DNA from: Rhodococcus yananensis
Lineage (GTDB): Bacteria > Actinomycetota > Actinomycetes > Mycobacteriales > Mycobacteriaceae
DNA length: 56,375 nt
Direction of reading: 5' to 3'
NCBI RefSeq assembly: GCF_020515525.1
Contig: NZ_JAIYEP010000022.1
Span: 1 to 56,375, forward strand
The notes under the pieces were generated by a model. It saw only the letters and a list, made by a program, of their open reading frames with translations. It did not search any database and was not told where the DNA came from. Both the position numbers and the translations under genes were made by a program. Below, piece after piece: positions 28,016-37,787 of this stretch. Each line of letters starts with the position of its first letter. Positions within the stretch are counted from its first letter, which is position 1.

Positions 28016-28032
28016 CCCGGCGCTTCGCCGGG
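28016..28032 (+). terminator. hairpin after the PemK-like gene
   Basis: CCCGGCG CTT CGCCGGG, a 7-bp stem 29 bases after the stop codon. There is no U-run, as is common in actinobacteria. Confidence 0.45.
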
Positions 28033-28180
28033 TTCACGAGGTGCGGCCGGAGCCATCGCGGGGACCGATCCGCAGCACCGGTTTGGGGTTCGGTGGCCGT
28101 CGCTGGTATCGTCGGTCGTCGTGCCGTAGTGCACCCAGAGCTTTCATACCAGCTACCAGCAAGACGACAGGATTTTACGC

Positions 28181-28441
28181 GTGGCCAACATCAAGTCCCA
28201 GGTGAAGCGGATTCGCACCAACGAGCGCAACCGGCTCCGGAACCAGTCGGTGAAGTCCTCGCTGCGCACAGCGATCCGTTCGTTCCGCGAGGCCGCGGCC
28301 GCCGGCGACAAGGGCAAGGCCACCGAGCTCCTCGTCTCCACCAGCCGTCAGCTCGACAAGGCCGCCAGCAAGGGGATCATCCACCCCAACCAGGCCGCCA
28401 ACAAGAAGTCGGCTCTCGCGAAGGTCGCCAACCAGCTCTGA
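28181..28441 (+). CDS. rpsT: 30S ribosomal protein S20
   Basis: An 86-residue S20 ([21 protein letters not shown] and on), highly basic and full length. It binds 16S rRNA early in 30S assembly. The start is GTG at 28181. The 190-base upstream gap contains only the hairpin of the previous gene and the promoter region. A strong hairpin follows at 28525. S20 often represses its own translation, and the GTG start with a weak ribosome site fits that, but this is inference. Confidence 0.97.
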   Translation: MANIKSQVKRIRTNERNRLRNQSVKSSLRTAIRSFREAAAAGDKGKATELLVSTSRQLDKAASKGIIHPNQAANKKSALAKVANQL

Positions 28442-28524
28442 GCGTGCCCGCGCGTTCACCCGGACGTCCCCGAATCGGTGAATGCGAGCACGTTCACCCG
28501 CGGTAGACGACGCAAGCTCTGCTG

Positions 28525-28559
28525 GACGAAGGCCGCCCCGTATCGGGGCGGCCTTCGTC
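28525..28559 (+). terminator. rpsT terminator
   Basis: A perfect 16-bp stem (GACGAAGGCCGCCCCG and its complement) with a 3-base loop TAT, about 85 bases after rpsT. Confidence 0.8.
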
Positions 28560-28580
28560 TGTTCCGGTCGTCCATCCGAG

Positions 28581-28633
28581 CAAGCGAGTGTATCGTTCGC
28601 TCGAATCAATCGAGCGAACGATACACTCGCTCG
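28581..28633. repeat. paired 23-bp repeat, inverted arrangement
   Basis: Two 23-bp copies (28581-28603 and 28611-28633) in inverted orientation around AATCAAT, giving a 22-bp perfect inverted repeat (28583-28604 with 28610-28631). The unit itself is palindromic at its ends (CGAGCGA and TCGCTCG). Its close relatives are at 55246-55298. It lies between the rpsT terminator and the holA stop. Its function is unknown: a repeated extragenic palindrome, or a mobile miniature element. Confidence 0.75.
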
Positions 28634-28634
28634 G

Positions 28635-28651
28635 GCCGGCCGGAGGCCGGC
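28635..28651 (-). terminator. hairpin after holA
   Basis: GCCGGCC GGA GGCCGGC, a 7-bp stem 3 bases beyond the holA stop on the minus strand. Confidence 0.5.
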
Positions 28652-28654
28652 GGG

Positions 28655-29632
28655 TCAGCGGGCGAGTTCGGCGACGGTCCGCACCGCGCGTTCGAGGGCG
28701 TAACCCGCGTCGGCTGCGCCACCTTTGACCTCGAAGTTGAGTGTCGCGACGATCTGCAGCGCGTCGGCGATCGACGACGGGGTCCATCGTCGCGCCTGCC
28801 CCTGCGCCTTACGGACCTTCCACGGCGGCATCCCGAGCCCCGAAGCGAGAGCGTTCGGGTCTCCCCCACCCGCGGAACCGACCTTCGCGATCGTGTGCAC
28901 CGCATCGGCGAGTGCATCGGCCAGCACGACGTGCGCGACACCGCGATGGGTCGCCCACTGCAGGGCCTCGAGGGCGCCCGGCACGTCACCGGCCACCGCG
29001 GCGTCCGCGATGTCGAAGCCGTTCACCTCGGCCTTGCCCGAGTAGTACCGCCGCACCGCGGCCGCGTCGATCCTGCCTCCGGTGTCGGCGACGAGTTGGC
29101 TGCACGCCGCGGCGAGTTCCCGCAGATCCGACCCGACGGCCTCGATGAGTTGTTGTTCGACGGGTCCGGACACCCGGACGTCCGCCGCGGCGAACTCGCC
29201 GTGCACGAAACGCCGGATCCACTCGACGCGATCCCGCGCGGACTTCGACGACGGACCCTGACAATCGTGTTCGGCGGCGCCGACCTTACGCAACGCACCG
29301 ACCATCGCCTTGGCCCGACCCCCACCGCTGTGCAGGACGACGAGCGTGACCCCGTCCGGCGGCGCGGACGCCGCGTCGAGGATCACCGACACGGCGTCCT
29401 TGCCGGCCTCCGCCGCCGATTCGAGGATCACCACGCGGTCCTCCGCGAACAGTGACGGGCTCAGCAGTTCCGCGAGTTCCGCGACGCTCGCGTCCCCGGC
29501 CCGCAGCCGCGACACCGGCAGATCGTTGCCGGCGCCGCTGCGGGAACGGATGTCGGTGACGATCCGCGCGACCGCCCGGTCGATCAGAAGGTCTTCGTCT
29601 CCCAGCACGAGGTGCAGACCGGTGTCGCTCAT
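28655..29632 (-). CDS. holA: DNA polymerase III delta subunit
   Basis: A 325-residue clamp-loader delta subunit ([20 protein letters not shown] at the N terminus, [21 protein letters not shown], and the C-terminal collar domain). It opens the beta clamp during loading. ATG 29632 is 34 bases after the comEC stop, so it is probably read from the comEA-comEC transcript, the common actinobacterial order. Confidence 0.92.
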   Translation of the reverse strand: MSDTGLHLVLGDEDLLIDRAVARIVTDIRSRSGAGNDLPVSRLRAGDASVAELAELLSPSLFAEDRVVILESAAEAGKDAVSVILDAASAPPDGVTLVVLHSGGGRAKAMVGALRKVGAAEHDCQGPSSKSARDRVEWIRRFVHGEFAAADVRVSGPVEQQLIEAVGSDLRELAAACSQLVADTGGRIDAAAVRRYYSGKAEVNGFDIADAAVAGDVPGALEALQWATHRGVAHVVLADALADAVHTIAKVGSAGGGDPNALASGLGMPPWKVRKAQGQARRWTPSSIADALQIVATLNFEVKGGAADAGYALERAVRTVAELAR

Positions 29633-29666
29633 CGCTCGATCGTGCCACGCCGCGCCGACACGGCGG

Positions 29667-31976
29667 TCAGCGGTCGGTGACGACGGCCAACGCGCCGCCG
29701 CCCGAGCGGACCACCGCGACATCCCCGTCGACGTCCGTCCTGAGCACACGCACCCCCAAACCGTCCAGCGCGGCCACGACGTCGGGGTGCGGATGCCCGT
29801 ACGGGTTGTCGGCGCCGACGCTGATCACCGCGACCCTCGGTCCGACGGCCGTGACGAATCGCTCCGGGGTCGTCCGGGATCCGTGATGCGGGACGACGAG
29901 CACGTCGGCGCGCACATCGACACCGCTGCGCAGTAGCGCGTCGAGCCCGGGGGCCTCGGCGTCGCCCGCCACCAGAACCGTACCCACCACGGTGTCCGCG
30001 AGCACGATCAGCGACCCGTCGTTCTCGGTCGTCACCCACGTCGATTCCGGTGGACCGATCACCCGCAGCGTCGACCGCCCGGCGGCGATCACGTCCCCCG
30101 CACGTGCCTCCCGGACCGGGACACCCGACCCGGCGGCGGGATCGAGCGGCGCCGTCCCGCCCGCCGACGCGGCGGCACCCACGACGATCTCACCGACGTT
30201 CCGTCCGCGAAGGACGTCGGCGAGACCTCCCGCATGGTCGGCGTGGAGGTGGGTCAGTACCACGTGGGGCACCTCCCCGATCCCCAACCGCCGCAGGCAC
30301 CGATCGACGGACCGCTCCTCGGTTCCGGTGTCGACGACCACCGCTCGGCCCGCCCCGGCGGAGAACACCAATGCGTCCCCCTGACCGACGTCGCAGGCCA
30401 CCAGCACCCATTCCGGACCGGGCCAACTCGGCAGCACCGCGCGTACCGTCAGCCACACGACCAACCCCACCGCGGCGACGATCGCGCCGAACCGTCGCGC
30501 ACCGGCGGACCGGGTCACCCACCACCCTGCGACCGTCACGGCATGCACCAGCGACGCCCCCGGAACTCCCTGCGGCACGGATACTTCCGCGGACGGCAGA
30601 TCGGCTGCACGGTCGGCGACGGTGAGCATCCACCACAGCATCGGTGCCGCACCACGCGCCGCGATCTCCGCCGCGGCGGGCCACACCGCGGCGAGCACGC
30701 TCACGAACGAGCCGAGTACGGCCAGTGGCGCGACGACCGGGGCGACGAGGATGTTCGCCGCGACCGCGACGAGGCTGACGGTGCCGGTCGCGGCCGCAAT
30801 GACGGGCGCGGTGACGACGTACGCCGCGAGGGACATCGCGCACGTTTCGGCGACCGCGCGCGGCCACCGTCGGGCCCGTAGTCGTTGCACCCACACCGGG
30901 GCGACGACCACCAGCGCACCCGTCGCGACGACCGACAGCGCGAACCCCACGTCGGCCGCGAGATCCGGCCAGATCAGCAGCAGCACACCGACCGAGGCGG
31001 CGAGCGCCGGCAGCGCCGCGCGTTCCCTCCCCGCGACGAGCGCGAGCAGGGCCACCGAACCCATCGCGGCGGCGCGGACCACGCTCGGGGTCGGTCGCAC
31101 CACGATCACGAAGGCGACGAGCGCGATCGCGGCGAGCACGGCGCCGGTTCTCGGGCCGACCCCCGCACCGCGCACCAGGAGAAGAACCGCGCCCAGGACG
31201 ATGCTCACGTTGGCACCGGATACGGCCGTCAGGTGGGCCAGTCCCGCCACCCGGAAATCCTCGCGGACGTCGTCGGCGAGACCGCGGGTGTCACCGACGA
31301 CGAGCCCGGGCAGCAGTCCGGCGGCGGCGGGTGTCAACGCGGACGCGCACGCGGCGGCGAAGCGGTCGCGGATCGTTCCGGCCCAGCGTTGCCACGGTGG
31401 AGGATCCGCGATCGCGCGGGGTGCACCCTCGACGCGCAGGATCGCGACGTCGGTTCCGGATCCGGATGCGGGATGCACTCGCGCGCGCATCGTGATCTGT
31501 TGGCCGGGAAGAAGTTCCGACCAACCTTCGGCGGGCGCGAAGACGACGGCGCGACCACCGACCGACATCGATTCCGGGCCTCGACTCACATGGTGGAGCG
31601 CGACGGGTAGCCGCACTCGCGGTGCTCCGTCGAAACCGCTGCGGACCGGCCGTGGGTCGTCGGTGGGTGCCGCGACGACGGTGACCCGCGTTCCCGCCTC
31701 CCATTCCGCGAGCGGGTGGGTCTGCGCGGACCACATCCGGATCGTGATCGCACCGGAGAATCCGGCGGCGACGACGAGCACGACGAGTCCGACTCGCACG
31801 TGCCGGTCGACGGGGATCCGGAATCCCAGTGCGAGGAGGGCGATTCCGGTGACGGACACGCCAAGCGTCAGGGTGACCGCCGGGCCCGTCCACAATCCCG
31901 CCAGCGTCACCGCCCACGCCGCGAACGCTGCGGGTAGGAGCCGGGCATCGAGTTGTGGTGCGGGACCGGCACTCAC
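29667..31976 (-). CDS. comEC: ComEC/Rec2 family DNA uptake channel protein
   Basis: About 769 residues from GTG 31976, which overlaps the comEA stop. An N-terminal membrane region with a DUF4131-like domain is followed by the Competence domain ([21 protein letters not shown] and several helices). A C-terminal metallo-beta-lactamase domain carries HLHADHAGG at about residue 577 and PHHGS later. ComEC forms the channel for single-stranded DNA entry in competent bacteria. Actinobacteria keep it although natural competence is rarely shown. The much longer open frame upstream is a shadow. Confidence 0.92.
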   Translation of the reverse strand: MSAGPAPQLDARLLPAAFAAWAVTLAGLWTGPAVTLTLGVSVTGIALLALGFRIPVDRHVRVGLVVLVVAAGFSGAITIRMWSAQTHPLAEWEAGTRVTVVAAPTDDPRPVRSGFDGAPRVRLPVALHHVSRGPESMSVGGRAVVFAPAEGWSELLPGQQITMRARVHPASGSGTDVAILRVEGAPRAIADPPPWQRWAGTIRDRFAAACASALTPAAAGLLPGLVVGDTRGLADDVREDFRVAGLAHLTAVSGANVSIVLGAVLLLVRGAGVGPRTGAVLAAIALVAFVIVVRPTPSVVRAAAMGSVALLALVAGRERAALPALAASVGVLLLIWPDLAADVGFALSVVATGALVVVAPVWVQRLRARRWPRAVAETCAMSLAAYVVTAPVIAAATGTVSLVAVAANILVAPVVAPLAVLGSFVSVLAAVWPAAAEIAARGAAPMLWWMLTVADRAADLPSAEVSVPQGVPGASLVHAVTVAGWWVTRSAGARRFGAIVAAVGLVVWLTVRAVLPSWPGPEWVLVACDVGQGDALVFSAGAGRAVVVDTGTEERSVDRCLRRLGIGEVPHVVLTHLHADHAGGLADVLRGRNVGEIVVGAAASAGGTAPLDPAAGSGVPVREARAGDVIAAGRSTLRVIGPPESTWVTTENDGSLIVLADTVVGTVLVAGDAEAPGLDALLRSGVDVRADVLVVPHHGSRTTPERFVTAVGPRVAVISVGADNPYGHPHPDVVAALDGLGVRVLRTDVDGDVAVVRSGGGALAVVTDR

Positions 31977-32842
31977 ACCGTCACCAGTTCGCGGAGCCGC
32001 GCGAGGCGGGCCGGACCGATGCCGTCCACCTCGGCGAGTTGGTCGACGTGCGTGAAGGGCCCGTTGACCCGCCGCCATTCGACGATGGCCGAGGCCGTGA
32101 CGGGGCCGACGCCGGGCAGTGCATCGAGATCGGCTTCGTCGCACGTGTTCAGGTTCAGCGGCGACCGCGGATCCGGCTCGGAGCCCCCGGCACCCGGATC
32201 GGTTCCGGAGTCTCCCGACACCCCGCTCTCCGGCGGCTCGGGTTCCGGTGCGACGACTCCGACCACGATCTGGTCGCCGTCCGCGACCCGTCGGGCGAGG
32301 TTGAGGCCGAGCAGGTCTGCACCATCGAGGGTGCCCCCGGCGGCGTCGAGGGCATCGGCAACCCTCGATCCCGGTGGCAGGTGCACCAATCCCGGTCGTG
32401 CGACGAGCCCTACGACGCTGACGACGAGTTCGGCGACGACGGACGGCGCCGCACCGGGAACGGCTGCCGCGTCCGATGCGGCGCCACCGGGCAGCGCGTC
32501 CCGCGACGGCACATCCTGCTGCGCGACATCGACCGTCGCGATCGACGGCAACGGCGGCACCGGATCGGGCACGGCACGCTCGCGCCACGCGACGACGGCA
32601 GCGACGAGCGCCGCGGTGCAGGCCACCGCGGCCACCGCGGCCATCCCGCGCCGTCCGACATCCCATCGGGCCGCGGCGAGCCGCTCGGAAACGCCGATCC
32701 GGCGCGCGCCACCGCCGTGTTCGTCGTCGTCCTCCGTCGGGTCCGTGGCCCACACGTCCGGTTCGTCGCGCCGGATCTCTCGACCCCCGTGGGCGATCGC
32801 GTCGAGCCGCGTCCTCGCGAGGTCCTCGTGGTCGCTGCGCAT
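31973..32842 (-). CDS. comEA: ComEA family DNA-binding protein
   Basis: A 289-residue protein. An acidic N-terminal region is followed by a membrane helix at about 67-87 (MAAVAAVACTAALVAAVVAW), an SLBB-like domain (about 125-190, VSVVGLVARPGLVHLPPGSRV) and a C-terminal helix-hairpin-helix pair (LNLNTCDEADLDALPGVGP and VDGIGPARLARLREL). It would bind incoming double-stranded DNA outside the membrane. ATG 32842 is 6 bases after TACCGT, suggesting a leaderless mRNA. It overlaps comEC by 4 bases. Confidence 0.92.
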   Translation of the reverse strand: MRSDHEDLARTRLDAIAHGGREIRRDEPDVWATDPTEDDDEHGGGARRIGVSERLAAARWDVGRRGMAAVAAVACTAALVAAVVAWRERAVPDPVPPLPSIATVDVAQQDVPSRDALPGGAASDAAAVPGAAPSVVAELVVSVVGLVARPGLVHLPPGSRVADALDAAGGTLDGADLLGLNLARRVADGDQIVVGVVAPEPEPPESGVSGDSGTDPGAGGSEPDPRSPLNLNTCDEADLDALPGVGPVTASAIVEWRRVNGPFTHVDQLAEVDGIGPARLARLRELVTV

Positions 32843-32903
32843 GCGGTGACGGTAGCCTCGCCGATCGGCGCAGAACCGTGTTCGTCCCGCCGGACCGCCT
32901 ACC

Positions 32904-32931
32904 TGTGGATGAATCGGGGGGTTGTGGACAA
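32904..32931. promoter_or_regulatory. pair of DnaA-box-like sites
   Basis: TTGTGGACAA at 32922-32931 reads TTGTCCACAA on the other strand, the form favoured in high-GC genomes. TGTGGATGA at 32904-32912 is a weaker second copy 18 bp away. They lie 60-90 bases upstream of comEA, in the gap after degV. Binding is a guess from sequence. Confidence 0.35.
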
Positions 32932-32993
32932 CTCGCCGTTCGGCGCGGGTCTCCAGCACTCCCGCGGGCCGCGGGTTCGCCGGACACGGACGG

Positions 32994-33812
32994 TCAGCGT
33001 CGCGACACGACCACCCCGACGGCGCCCGGTCCGACGTGCGCGCCGAGCACGTCGTCGAGTTCCGACACGGTGGGGGCGGCGGCGTCCGGGAGACGTTCGG
33101 CGATGCGGTCGGCGAGTTCCCGTGCCCGTTCCGGGGCCCGCCGATGGTGCACCGCGATGAGCGCGGAGTCGCCTGCCTCGGCGACGACACCGTCGACGAG
33201 TTTGGCCATCGCCTTGGTCATGGTGCGTGTCTTCTCGCGCAGCGCCAGCTTTCCGTCCACGAGATGCAACACCGGTTTCATCGACAACGCGGTTCCGAGA
33301 AGTGCTGCGGCGGTGCCGATCCGACCTCCGCGACGCAGATGGTCGAGTCGGTCGACCACGAGCAGTGTCCGCGCGGACTCCGCCACCTCGACGGCCCGCT
33401 CGTACACCCCGTCGAGGTCGGTCCCGCCGCGGGCTGCGCGGGCCGCCTCGAGCGCGGCGAACCCGAGCCCCATCGCGGTGTTCCGCGAATCGACGAGCCG
33501 CACCCTACCGCCGAACGCTTCCGCCGCGTTCTTCGCGGCCCCCCACGTTCCGGACAGCAGCCTCGACAGGTGCACCGCGACGACCCCGTCGCCGCCGCTG
33601 TCGTCGAGCGCAGTCGAGTAGATCTCCTCGAGTTCCGCGAGGGACGGCCCGGACGTCGTGACTCCCGCGAGGTCCTCCGGTAATTCGTCGATGCCCTCCC
33701 GCAGGTCACGGCCGTCCACGATCACATGGAGCGGCACGATCCGGATGTCGAACGAGGTCGCCGTATCCGGGTCGAGACAGCACGAAGAATCGGTCACCAC
33801 CACAACTGACAC
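32994..33812 (-). CDS. DegV family fatty-acid-binding protein
   Basis: A 272-residue DegV protein (VVVVTDSSCCLDPDTATSFDIRIVPLHVIVDG split over the N-terminal lobe, later LSGTWGAAKNAAE and DRLDHLRRGGRIG). DegV proteins bind a fatty acid and, in Firmicutes, feed it to fatty acid kinase; no kinase is encoded nearby. GTG 33812 lies 7 bases after TACGGT (leaderless candidate), while the upstream octT gene ends only 5 bases away, so it may also be read from the upstream operon. Confidence 0.9.
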   Translation of the reverse strand: MSVVVVTDSSCCLDPDTATSFDIRIVPLHVIVDGRDLREGIDELPEDLAGVTTSGPSLAELEEIYSTALDDSGGDGVVAVHLSRLLSGTWGAAKNAAEAFGGRVRLVDSRNTAMGLGFAALEAARAARGGTDLDGVYERAVEVAESARTLLVVDRLDHLRRGGRIGTAAALLGTALSMKPVLHLVDGKLALREKTRTMTKAMAKLVDGVVAEAGDSALIAVHHRRAPERARELADRIAERLPDAAAPTVSELDDVLGAHVGPGAVGVVVSRR

Positions 33813-33817
33813 GTCGA

Positions 33818-34588
33818 CTACCGTATGTCGTCCACTGCGGGACGCGCATCCCGACGGGCCATCCGAACCGTGTCGAGCATCGCCTCGGCGACCCGCCGAT
33901 GCCCTTCCCACCCCCAGTGGATCCCGTCGGGGTTGGCCGCATCCGAGGCGATGTCCTCCCGAACGGCCTCTCCGAGATCGACGAGGGGCACGGACTTCTC
34001 GGTCGCCCACCGCGAGACGGCGCGGACGGCGGGAATCCGCCCGGCGTGCACCGACCGGTACTGCTCGCTGCGGTGCACCGACGGCAACGACGCGATCAGC
34101 GGCAGATCGGGGCGCATGTATGCCACGGAGTCCCGGATCGTCTCGAGGTACTCGACGCTCACCCTCGGAGGCAACGCGACGGGCCGTCCGAGCGGTGCCA
34201 GTCGCGGCTGCAGCCACCCGTAGGCGTTGCGCGCGACCCGGCGCAGCGCCGGCGGTCGCACGTAGCGCAGTCCTTCGCGCAGCGCCGTGGGCAGGGGTGA
34301 CGGCAGGGTGTCCATCCCGCCGACGGCGAGGACGACGGCTCCCGCGCGGGGAATCGCCGCCCACACCCGCGGATCCTGCGTCATCGCCCACCATGCGTCG
34401 CGGGTGGTCCATCCGATCCGCGCGATCAGTTCGACGTCCCAACCGAGGGAGTCGGCGACGAGATTCGGCCAGATTCTCGGATCGTCAGCGGGCAGGCCAC
34501 CTTTCGGCCCGTAGTAGCTGAGGGAGTCACCGATGACCAGCAGCGTGGGGCGGGGCTCCGACACCGCGCGCGGTTCAGAGGACGTCAT
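33818..34588 (-). CDS. octT: SGNH hydrolase, diglucosylglycerate octanoyltransferase-like
   Basis: A 256-residue SGNH protein with [10 protein letters not shown] (Ser22) and the late DGIHW (Asp220, His223) completing the triad. From gene order it corresponds to mycobacterial OctT (Rv2418c), which octanoylates diglucosylglycerate, a precursor of methylglucose lipopolysaccharide; here it also follows gpgP. ATG 34588 lies 14 bases inside the end of gpgP, so translation is probably coupled. The acyl donor and acceptor are inferred from synteny. Confidence 0.83.
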   Translation of the reverse strand: MTSSEPRAVSEPRPTLLVIGDSLSYYGPKGGLPADDPRIWPNLVADSLGWDVELIARIGWTTRDAWWAMTQDPRVWAAIPRAGAVVLAVGGMDTLPSPLPTALREGLRYVRPPALRRVARNAYGWLQPRLAPLGRPVALPPRVSVEYLETIRDSVAYMRPDLPLIASLPSVHRSEQYRSVHAGRIPAVRAVSRWATEKSVPLVDLGEAVREDIASDAANPDGIHWGWEGHRRVAEAMLDTVRMARRDARPAVDDIR

Positions 34589-35228
34589 CGGGTGACACCG
34601 TCGCCGAGGCGTTCCACACGTCGAGGCGCCACGTGGGATCGTCACCGTAGCCGCTGAGCCGCACCCACCCGGTGTTGCCGAGTCCGCCGAGGGCGGGCCA
34701 CCGGTTCACGGGCAGGTCGAGCAGTGACGCGGTCAACGCGGCGATCAGACCGCCGTGGGCCACGAGGACCACCGGCCGGTCGGCCCACCGCTCCTGCTTG
34801 TCGAGCAGTTCCTCGACGACCGGGCGGCTGCGCCGCGCCACGTCGATGCGGCTCTCCCCACCCGGCGGTGCCCACTCGGCGTCCCCGCGCCATCGGGCGC
34901 GTGCCCCGGGTGCGCGGGCGTCGACCTCGGTGTGTGTCAGTCCCTGCCACTCACCGAGGTGCGTCTCCCGCAGGCGGGGGTCGATCTCGACGGGCAGCGA
35001 CGCGCGATCACCGATCGCCACCGCCGTGTCGTAGGCCCGCCGGAGGTCGGACGACACGATCGAGATCGGCTCGAAGTCGGCGATGGTGTGCGCGATGGCA
35101 AGCGCCTGCCGCCGCCCGAGATCCGACAGGTCGGTGTCGAGTTGCCCCTGCATCCGTCGGGTCGCGTTGTAGCCGGTCTGTCCGTGCCGTAGCAGGATGA
35201 GGTGCCGCACGCGGACGGAGGCCGTCAC
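34575..35228 (-). CDS. gpgP: glucosyl-3-phosphoglycerate phosphatase-like histidine phosphatase
   Basis: A 217-residue histidine phosphatase: LLRHGQT (Arg14, His15), [13 protein letters not shown] and [10 protein letters not shown] carry the second catalytic His. At this position (after rsfS and nadD, before octT) the mycobacterial orthologue GpgP (Rv2419c) removes phosphate from glucosyl-3-phosphoglycerate on the way to methylglucose lipopolysaccharide. GTG 35228 overlaps the rsfS stop. Some annotations would call it a phosphoglycerate mutase, but synteny favours GpgP. Confidence 0.85.
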   Translation of the reverse strand: MTASVRVRHLILLRHGQTGYNATRRMQGQLDTDLSDLGRRQALAIAHTIADFEPISIVSSDLRRAYDTAVAIGDRASLPVEIDPRLRETHLGEWQGLTHTEVDARAPGARARWRGDAEWAPPGGESRIDVARRSRPVVEELLDKQERWADRPVVLVAHGGLIAALTASLLDLPVNRWPALGGLGNTGWVRLSGYGDDPTWRLDVWNASATVSPDDVL

Positions 35229-35641
35229 AGGCCCTCCGCATCCCCGCCGGATGCGTCGGTGTCGGCAGCGGACCTCGGGGCTCCGATACCGTCGACGGTC
35301 ACCGTGGGGCAGTCCTTCCACAACCGCTCGAGCGCGTAGAAGTGCCGTTCCTCCTCGTGCTGGATGTGTACGACGATGTCGACGTAGTCGAGGAGCGTCC
35401 ACCGTCCTTCACGGGTACCTTCCCGCCTGGCCGGTTTGTGACCCGCGTCGCGGAGCTTCTCCTCGATGTTGTCGACGATCGCGTTGACCTGACGTTCGTT
35501 GGGTGCCGACGCGATGACGAAGCAGTCGGTGATCACGAGTTGCTCCGACACGTCGAGCACCACGACGTCGGTTGCCAGCTTCTCGTCGGCCGCGAGGGCC
35601 GCGATACGGGCCATCTCGATCGATTCTGCCGTTGCGCTCAC
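35225..35641 (-). CDS. rsfS: ribosome silencing factor
   Basis: A 138-residue RsfS/Iojap protein ([20 protein letters not shown] and [30 protein letters not shown]). It binds uL14 on the 50S subunit and blocks subunit joining in starvation. The C-terminal tail of about 25 residues is acidic and probably disordered. GTG 35641 overlaps the nadD stop, and its stop overlaps gpgP. Confidence 0.95.
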   Translation of the reverse strand: MSATAESIEMARIAALAADEKLATDVVVLDVSEQLVITDCFVIASAPNERQVNAIVDNIEEKLRDAGHKPARREGTREGRWTLLDYVDIVVHIQHEEERHFYALERLWKDCPTVTVDGIGAPRSAADTDASGGDAEGL

Positions 35642-36318
35642 TGGATGTTCTTCCTCTCGATGGTGGAACCGACGTCGGACGGGAAGTCGACGTAGAGATG
35701 ACGCTTGCTGATGTACTGCACCACACCGTCGGGCACGAGGTACCACACCGGCCGGTTGTGACGCACCCGCGACCGGCAGTCGGTCGACGAGATCGCCAGT
35801 GCCGGGATCTCGACGAGGCTCACCGATTCCGGGGGCAGCCCCTCGAGATGCGGGGCGAGGTGTTCGACGTTCAGGTCATAGCCGGGTCGTGACACCCCGA
35901 CGAACCGTGCGAGTTCGAAGAGGGTGGGCCAGTCCTGCCAGGACAGGATGGAGGCGAGGGCGTCGGCACCGGTGATGAAGTAGAGCTGCGCGTCCGGGTG
36001 TTGCGCGCGCAGGTCACGCAGCGTGTCGACGGTGTAGGTGACGGTGCGTCGGTCGATGTCGACCCGGCTGACGTGGAATCGGGGGTTGGAGGCGGTCGCG
36101 ACGACCGTCATGAGGTAGCGGTCCTCGGCGGCGCTCACCTGCCGTCCGGCCTTCTGCCAGGGCTGGCCGGTCGGGACGAAGATCACCTCGTCCAGGCCGA
36201 AACGGTCGGCGACCTCGCTGGCCGCGACGAGGTGACCGTTGTGGATGGGATCGAACGTCCCACCCATGACACCCAGGCGTCGGATGGGCTCCGGGTTCCC
36301 GTCGGTTGGTCGATGCAC
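35638..36318 (-). CDS. nadD: nicotinate-nucleotide adenylyltransferase
   Basis: A 226-residue nucleotidyltransferase with [11 protein letters not shown] at 19-29 and the ISSTDCRSR (ISSTxxR) motif near the C terminus. It makes deamido-NAD from nicotinate mononucleotide and ATP. GTG 36318 lies 8 bases after TAAGCT, giving a possible leaderless mRNA and making nadD the first gene of nadD-rsfS-gpgP-octT-degV. Confidence 0.95.
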   Translation of the reverse strand: MHRPTDGNPEPIRRLGVMGGTFDPIHNGHLVAASEVADRFGLDEVIFVPTGQPWQKAGRQVSAAEDRYLMTVVATASNPRFHVSRVDIDRRTVTYTVDTLRDLRAQHPDAQLYFITGADALASILSWQDWPTLFELARFVGVSRPGYDLNVEHLAPHLEGLPPESVSLVEIPALAISSTDCRSRVRHNRPVWYLVPDGVVQYISKRHLYVDFPSDVGSTIERKNIQ

Positions 36319-36337
36319 GATTGTCCAGCTTACGGGT

Positions 36338-37786
36338 TCACACCGGCAGCAGCCCCGCCACCACCGCCGCGAGCTGTTCCGCGGAGCGGCATTCGTGCAT
36401 GGTGACGACGTCGCCGTACACGAGAGCGGCCGAATCACCGGATCCCCACTGACCCCGCGGCTCGGGGTTGAGCCAGTGCGCGTGACGCGCCACCGCCACC
36501 ATCTGTTCGAGGGAGCCGACGTCGGGGTTGCGGAAGTTGGTGCGTCCGTCGCCGAGGATCAGCAGCGAGCTGCGGGACGTGAGGCTGTGGGAGTGCTGCT
36601 CGACGAAGCTCGCGAACGCATTGCCGTAGTCGGAATGCCCGTCGTAGGTGATCAGCTCCGCCTCACGCAGCATCGTCGACATCGCCGCACCGAGTTCGGC
36701 ACCGGCCGAGAAGTGGTGGGTCACCTCGTCGGTGGTGTCGATGAACGCGAACACCCGCACCCGCGAGAACTGCTCGCGCAGCGCATGCACGAGCAGCAGC
36801 GTGAAGTGGGAGAAACCGGCCACCGAGCCCGACACGTCGCACAGCACCACCAGTTCGGGGCGTGCCGGGCGCGGCTTGCGGTTCACGAGGTCGATCGGCA
36901 CACCGCCGGTCGACATGGACCTGCGCAGGGTGCGTCGCAGGTCGATCGAGCCCGCCCGGGCCCGGCGTCGGCGCACGGCGAGACGACTGGCGAGCAGGCG
37001 CGCGAGTGGCTGCACACTGCGCCGCAGGGCCGTCAGCTCCGCGTCGGACGCACGCAGGAAGTCGACCTCCTCGGCGAGCTTGGGCACACCGTATCGTTCG
37101 ACGCGCTCACGCCCCAGCTGCTCGGCGGAGCGACGCCGGGTCTCTCGTTCGACCATTGCGCGGAAGTCGGCGATGCGGCGGGCCGCGGTGCGGCGGGCGA
37201 CCTCGGTGGCGTACGCGCCGCCGTCGTGGTCGTCGCGTGCCGCGTTGCCGAGCAGCCCTTCGAGGATGCGGGTGAGCAGGGTGTCCGGCGCGACCTCGCG
37301 GAGCGCCTGGTACGCCGAGAAGGACGGACCACCCGACGAGTTGTATCGGCCGAGTTCGTCGACGATCTGCGCGGTGAGCGCCTGCGCGGTGTCCAGGGCG
37401 TCCGGTGAGTCGTCGGCGAGCAGTTCGGCGAGCACGTCACGCAGAGCGTCGAGATCGACCTCGCCGTCGGGAGTGCGCGGCAGTGCGACGACCGGCCCCG
37501 CGTCGGCCCGCGTGCCGATCGCCGCGGGGAACCACAGGTCGAACAACGCATCGAAGGCCGGTCGGTGGGTGGGCCTGCGCAACAGGGTGCAGGCCAGTCC
37601 TTCCCGGAGGGCATCCCGGTCGAGGAGATCGATCACGGACATGACACGCCCCGCGTCGATCGTCTCGGACGGACCCACCGCGATCCCGCGGCGCCGCAAC
37701 GACTCGACGAATCCGACGAGATGCCCGGGGATGCCGTGCGGCGCGAGCGGTGCACCGGCGTGCCCGGCGGGATGCACGGCACCCAT
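36338..37786 (-). CDS. VWA domain protein, CoxE-like
   Basis: A 482-residue protein. The C-terminal von Willebrand A domain has the MIDAS motif DVSGS at 317-321, and the N-terminal 250 residues are helical and Arg-rich. It starts one base after the stop of a MoxR-type AAA+ ATPase gene, the usual pairing in which ATPase and VWA protein act together as a chaperone or metal-insertion machine. No carbon monoxide dehydrogenase genes are near, so the target is unknown. Confidence 0.87.
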   Translation of the reverse strand: MGAVHPAGHAGAPLAPHGIPGHLVGFVESLRRRGIAVGPSETIDAGRVMSVIDLLDRDALREGLACTLLRRPTHRPAFDALFDLWFPAAIGTRADAGPVVALPRTPDGEVDLDALRDVLAELLADDSPDALDTAQALTAQIVDELGRYNSSGGPSFSAYQALREVAPDTLLTRILEGLLGNAARDDHDGGAYATEVARRTAARRIADFRAMVERETRRRSAEQLGRERVERYGVPKLAEEVDFLRASDAELTALRRSVQPLARLLASRLAVRRRRARAGSIDLRRTLRRSMSTGGVPIDLVNRKPRPARPELVVLCDVSGSVAGFSHFTLLLVHALREQFSRVRVFAFIDTTDEVTHHFSAGAELGAAMSTMLREAELITYDGHSDYGNAFASFVEQHSHSLTSRSSLLILGDGRTNFRNPDVGSLEQMVAVARHAHWLNPEPRGQWGSGDSAALVYGDVVTMHECRSAEQLAAVVAGLLPV

Positions 37787-37787
37787 G

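Noticed and set aside
29667-32987. A 1106-codon frame suggesting a giant fusion protein upstream of ComEC
   Set aside because: The N-terminal 337 codons are Arg/Gly-rich antisense-type sequence across comEA in another frame. ComEC begins at GTG 31976, overlapping the comEA stop.
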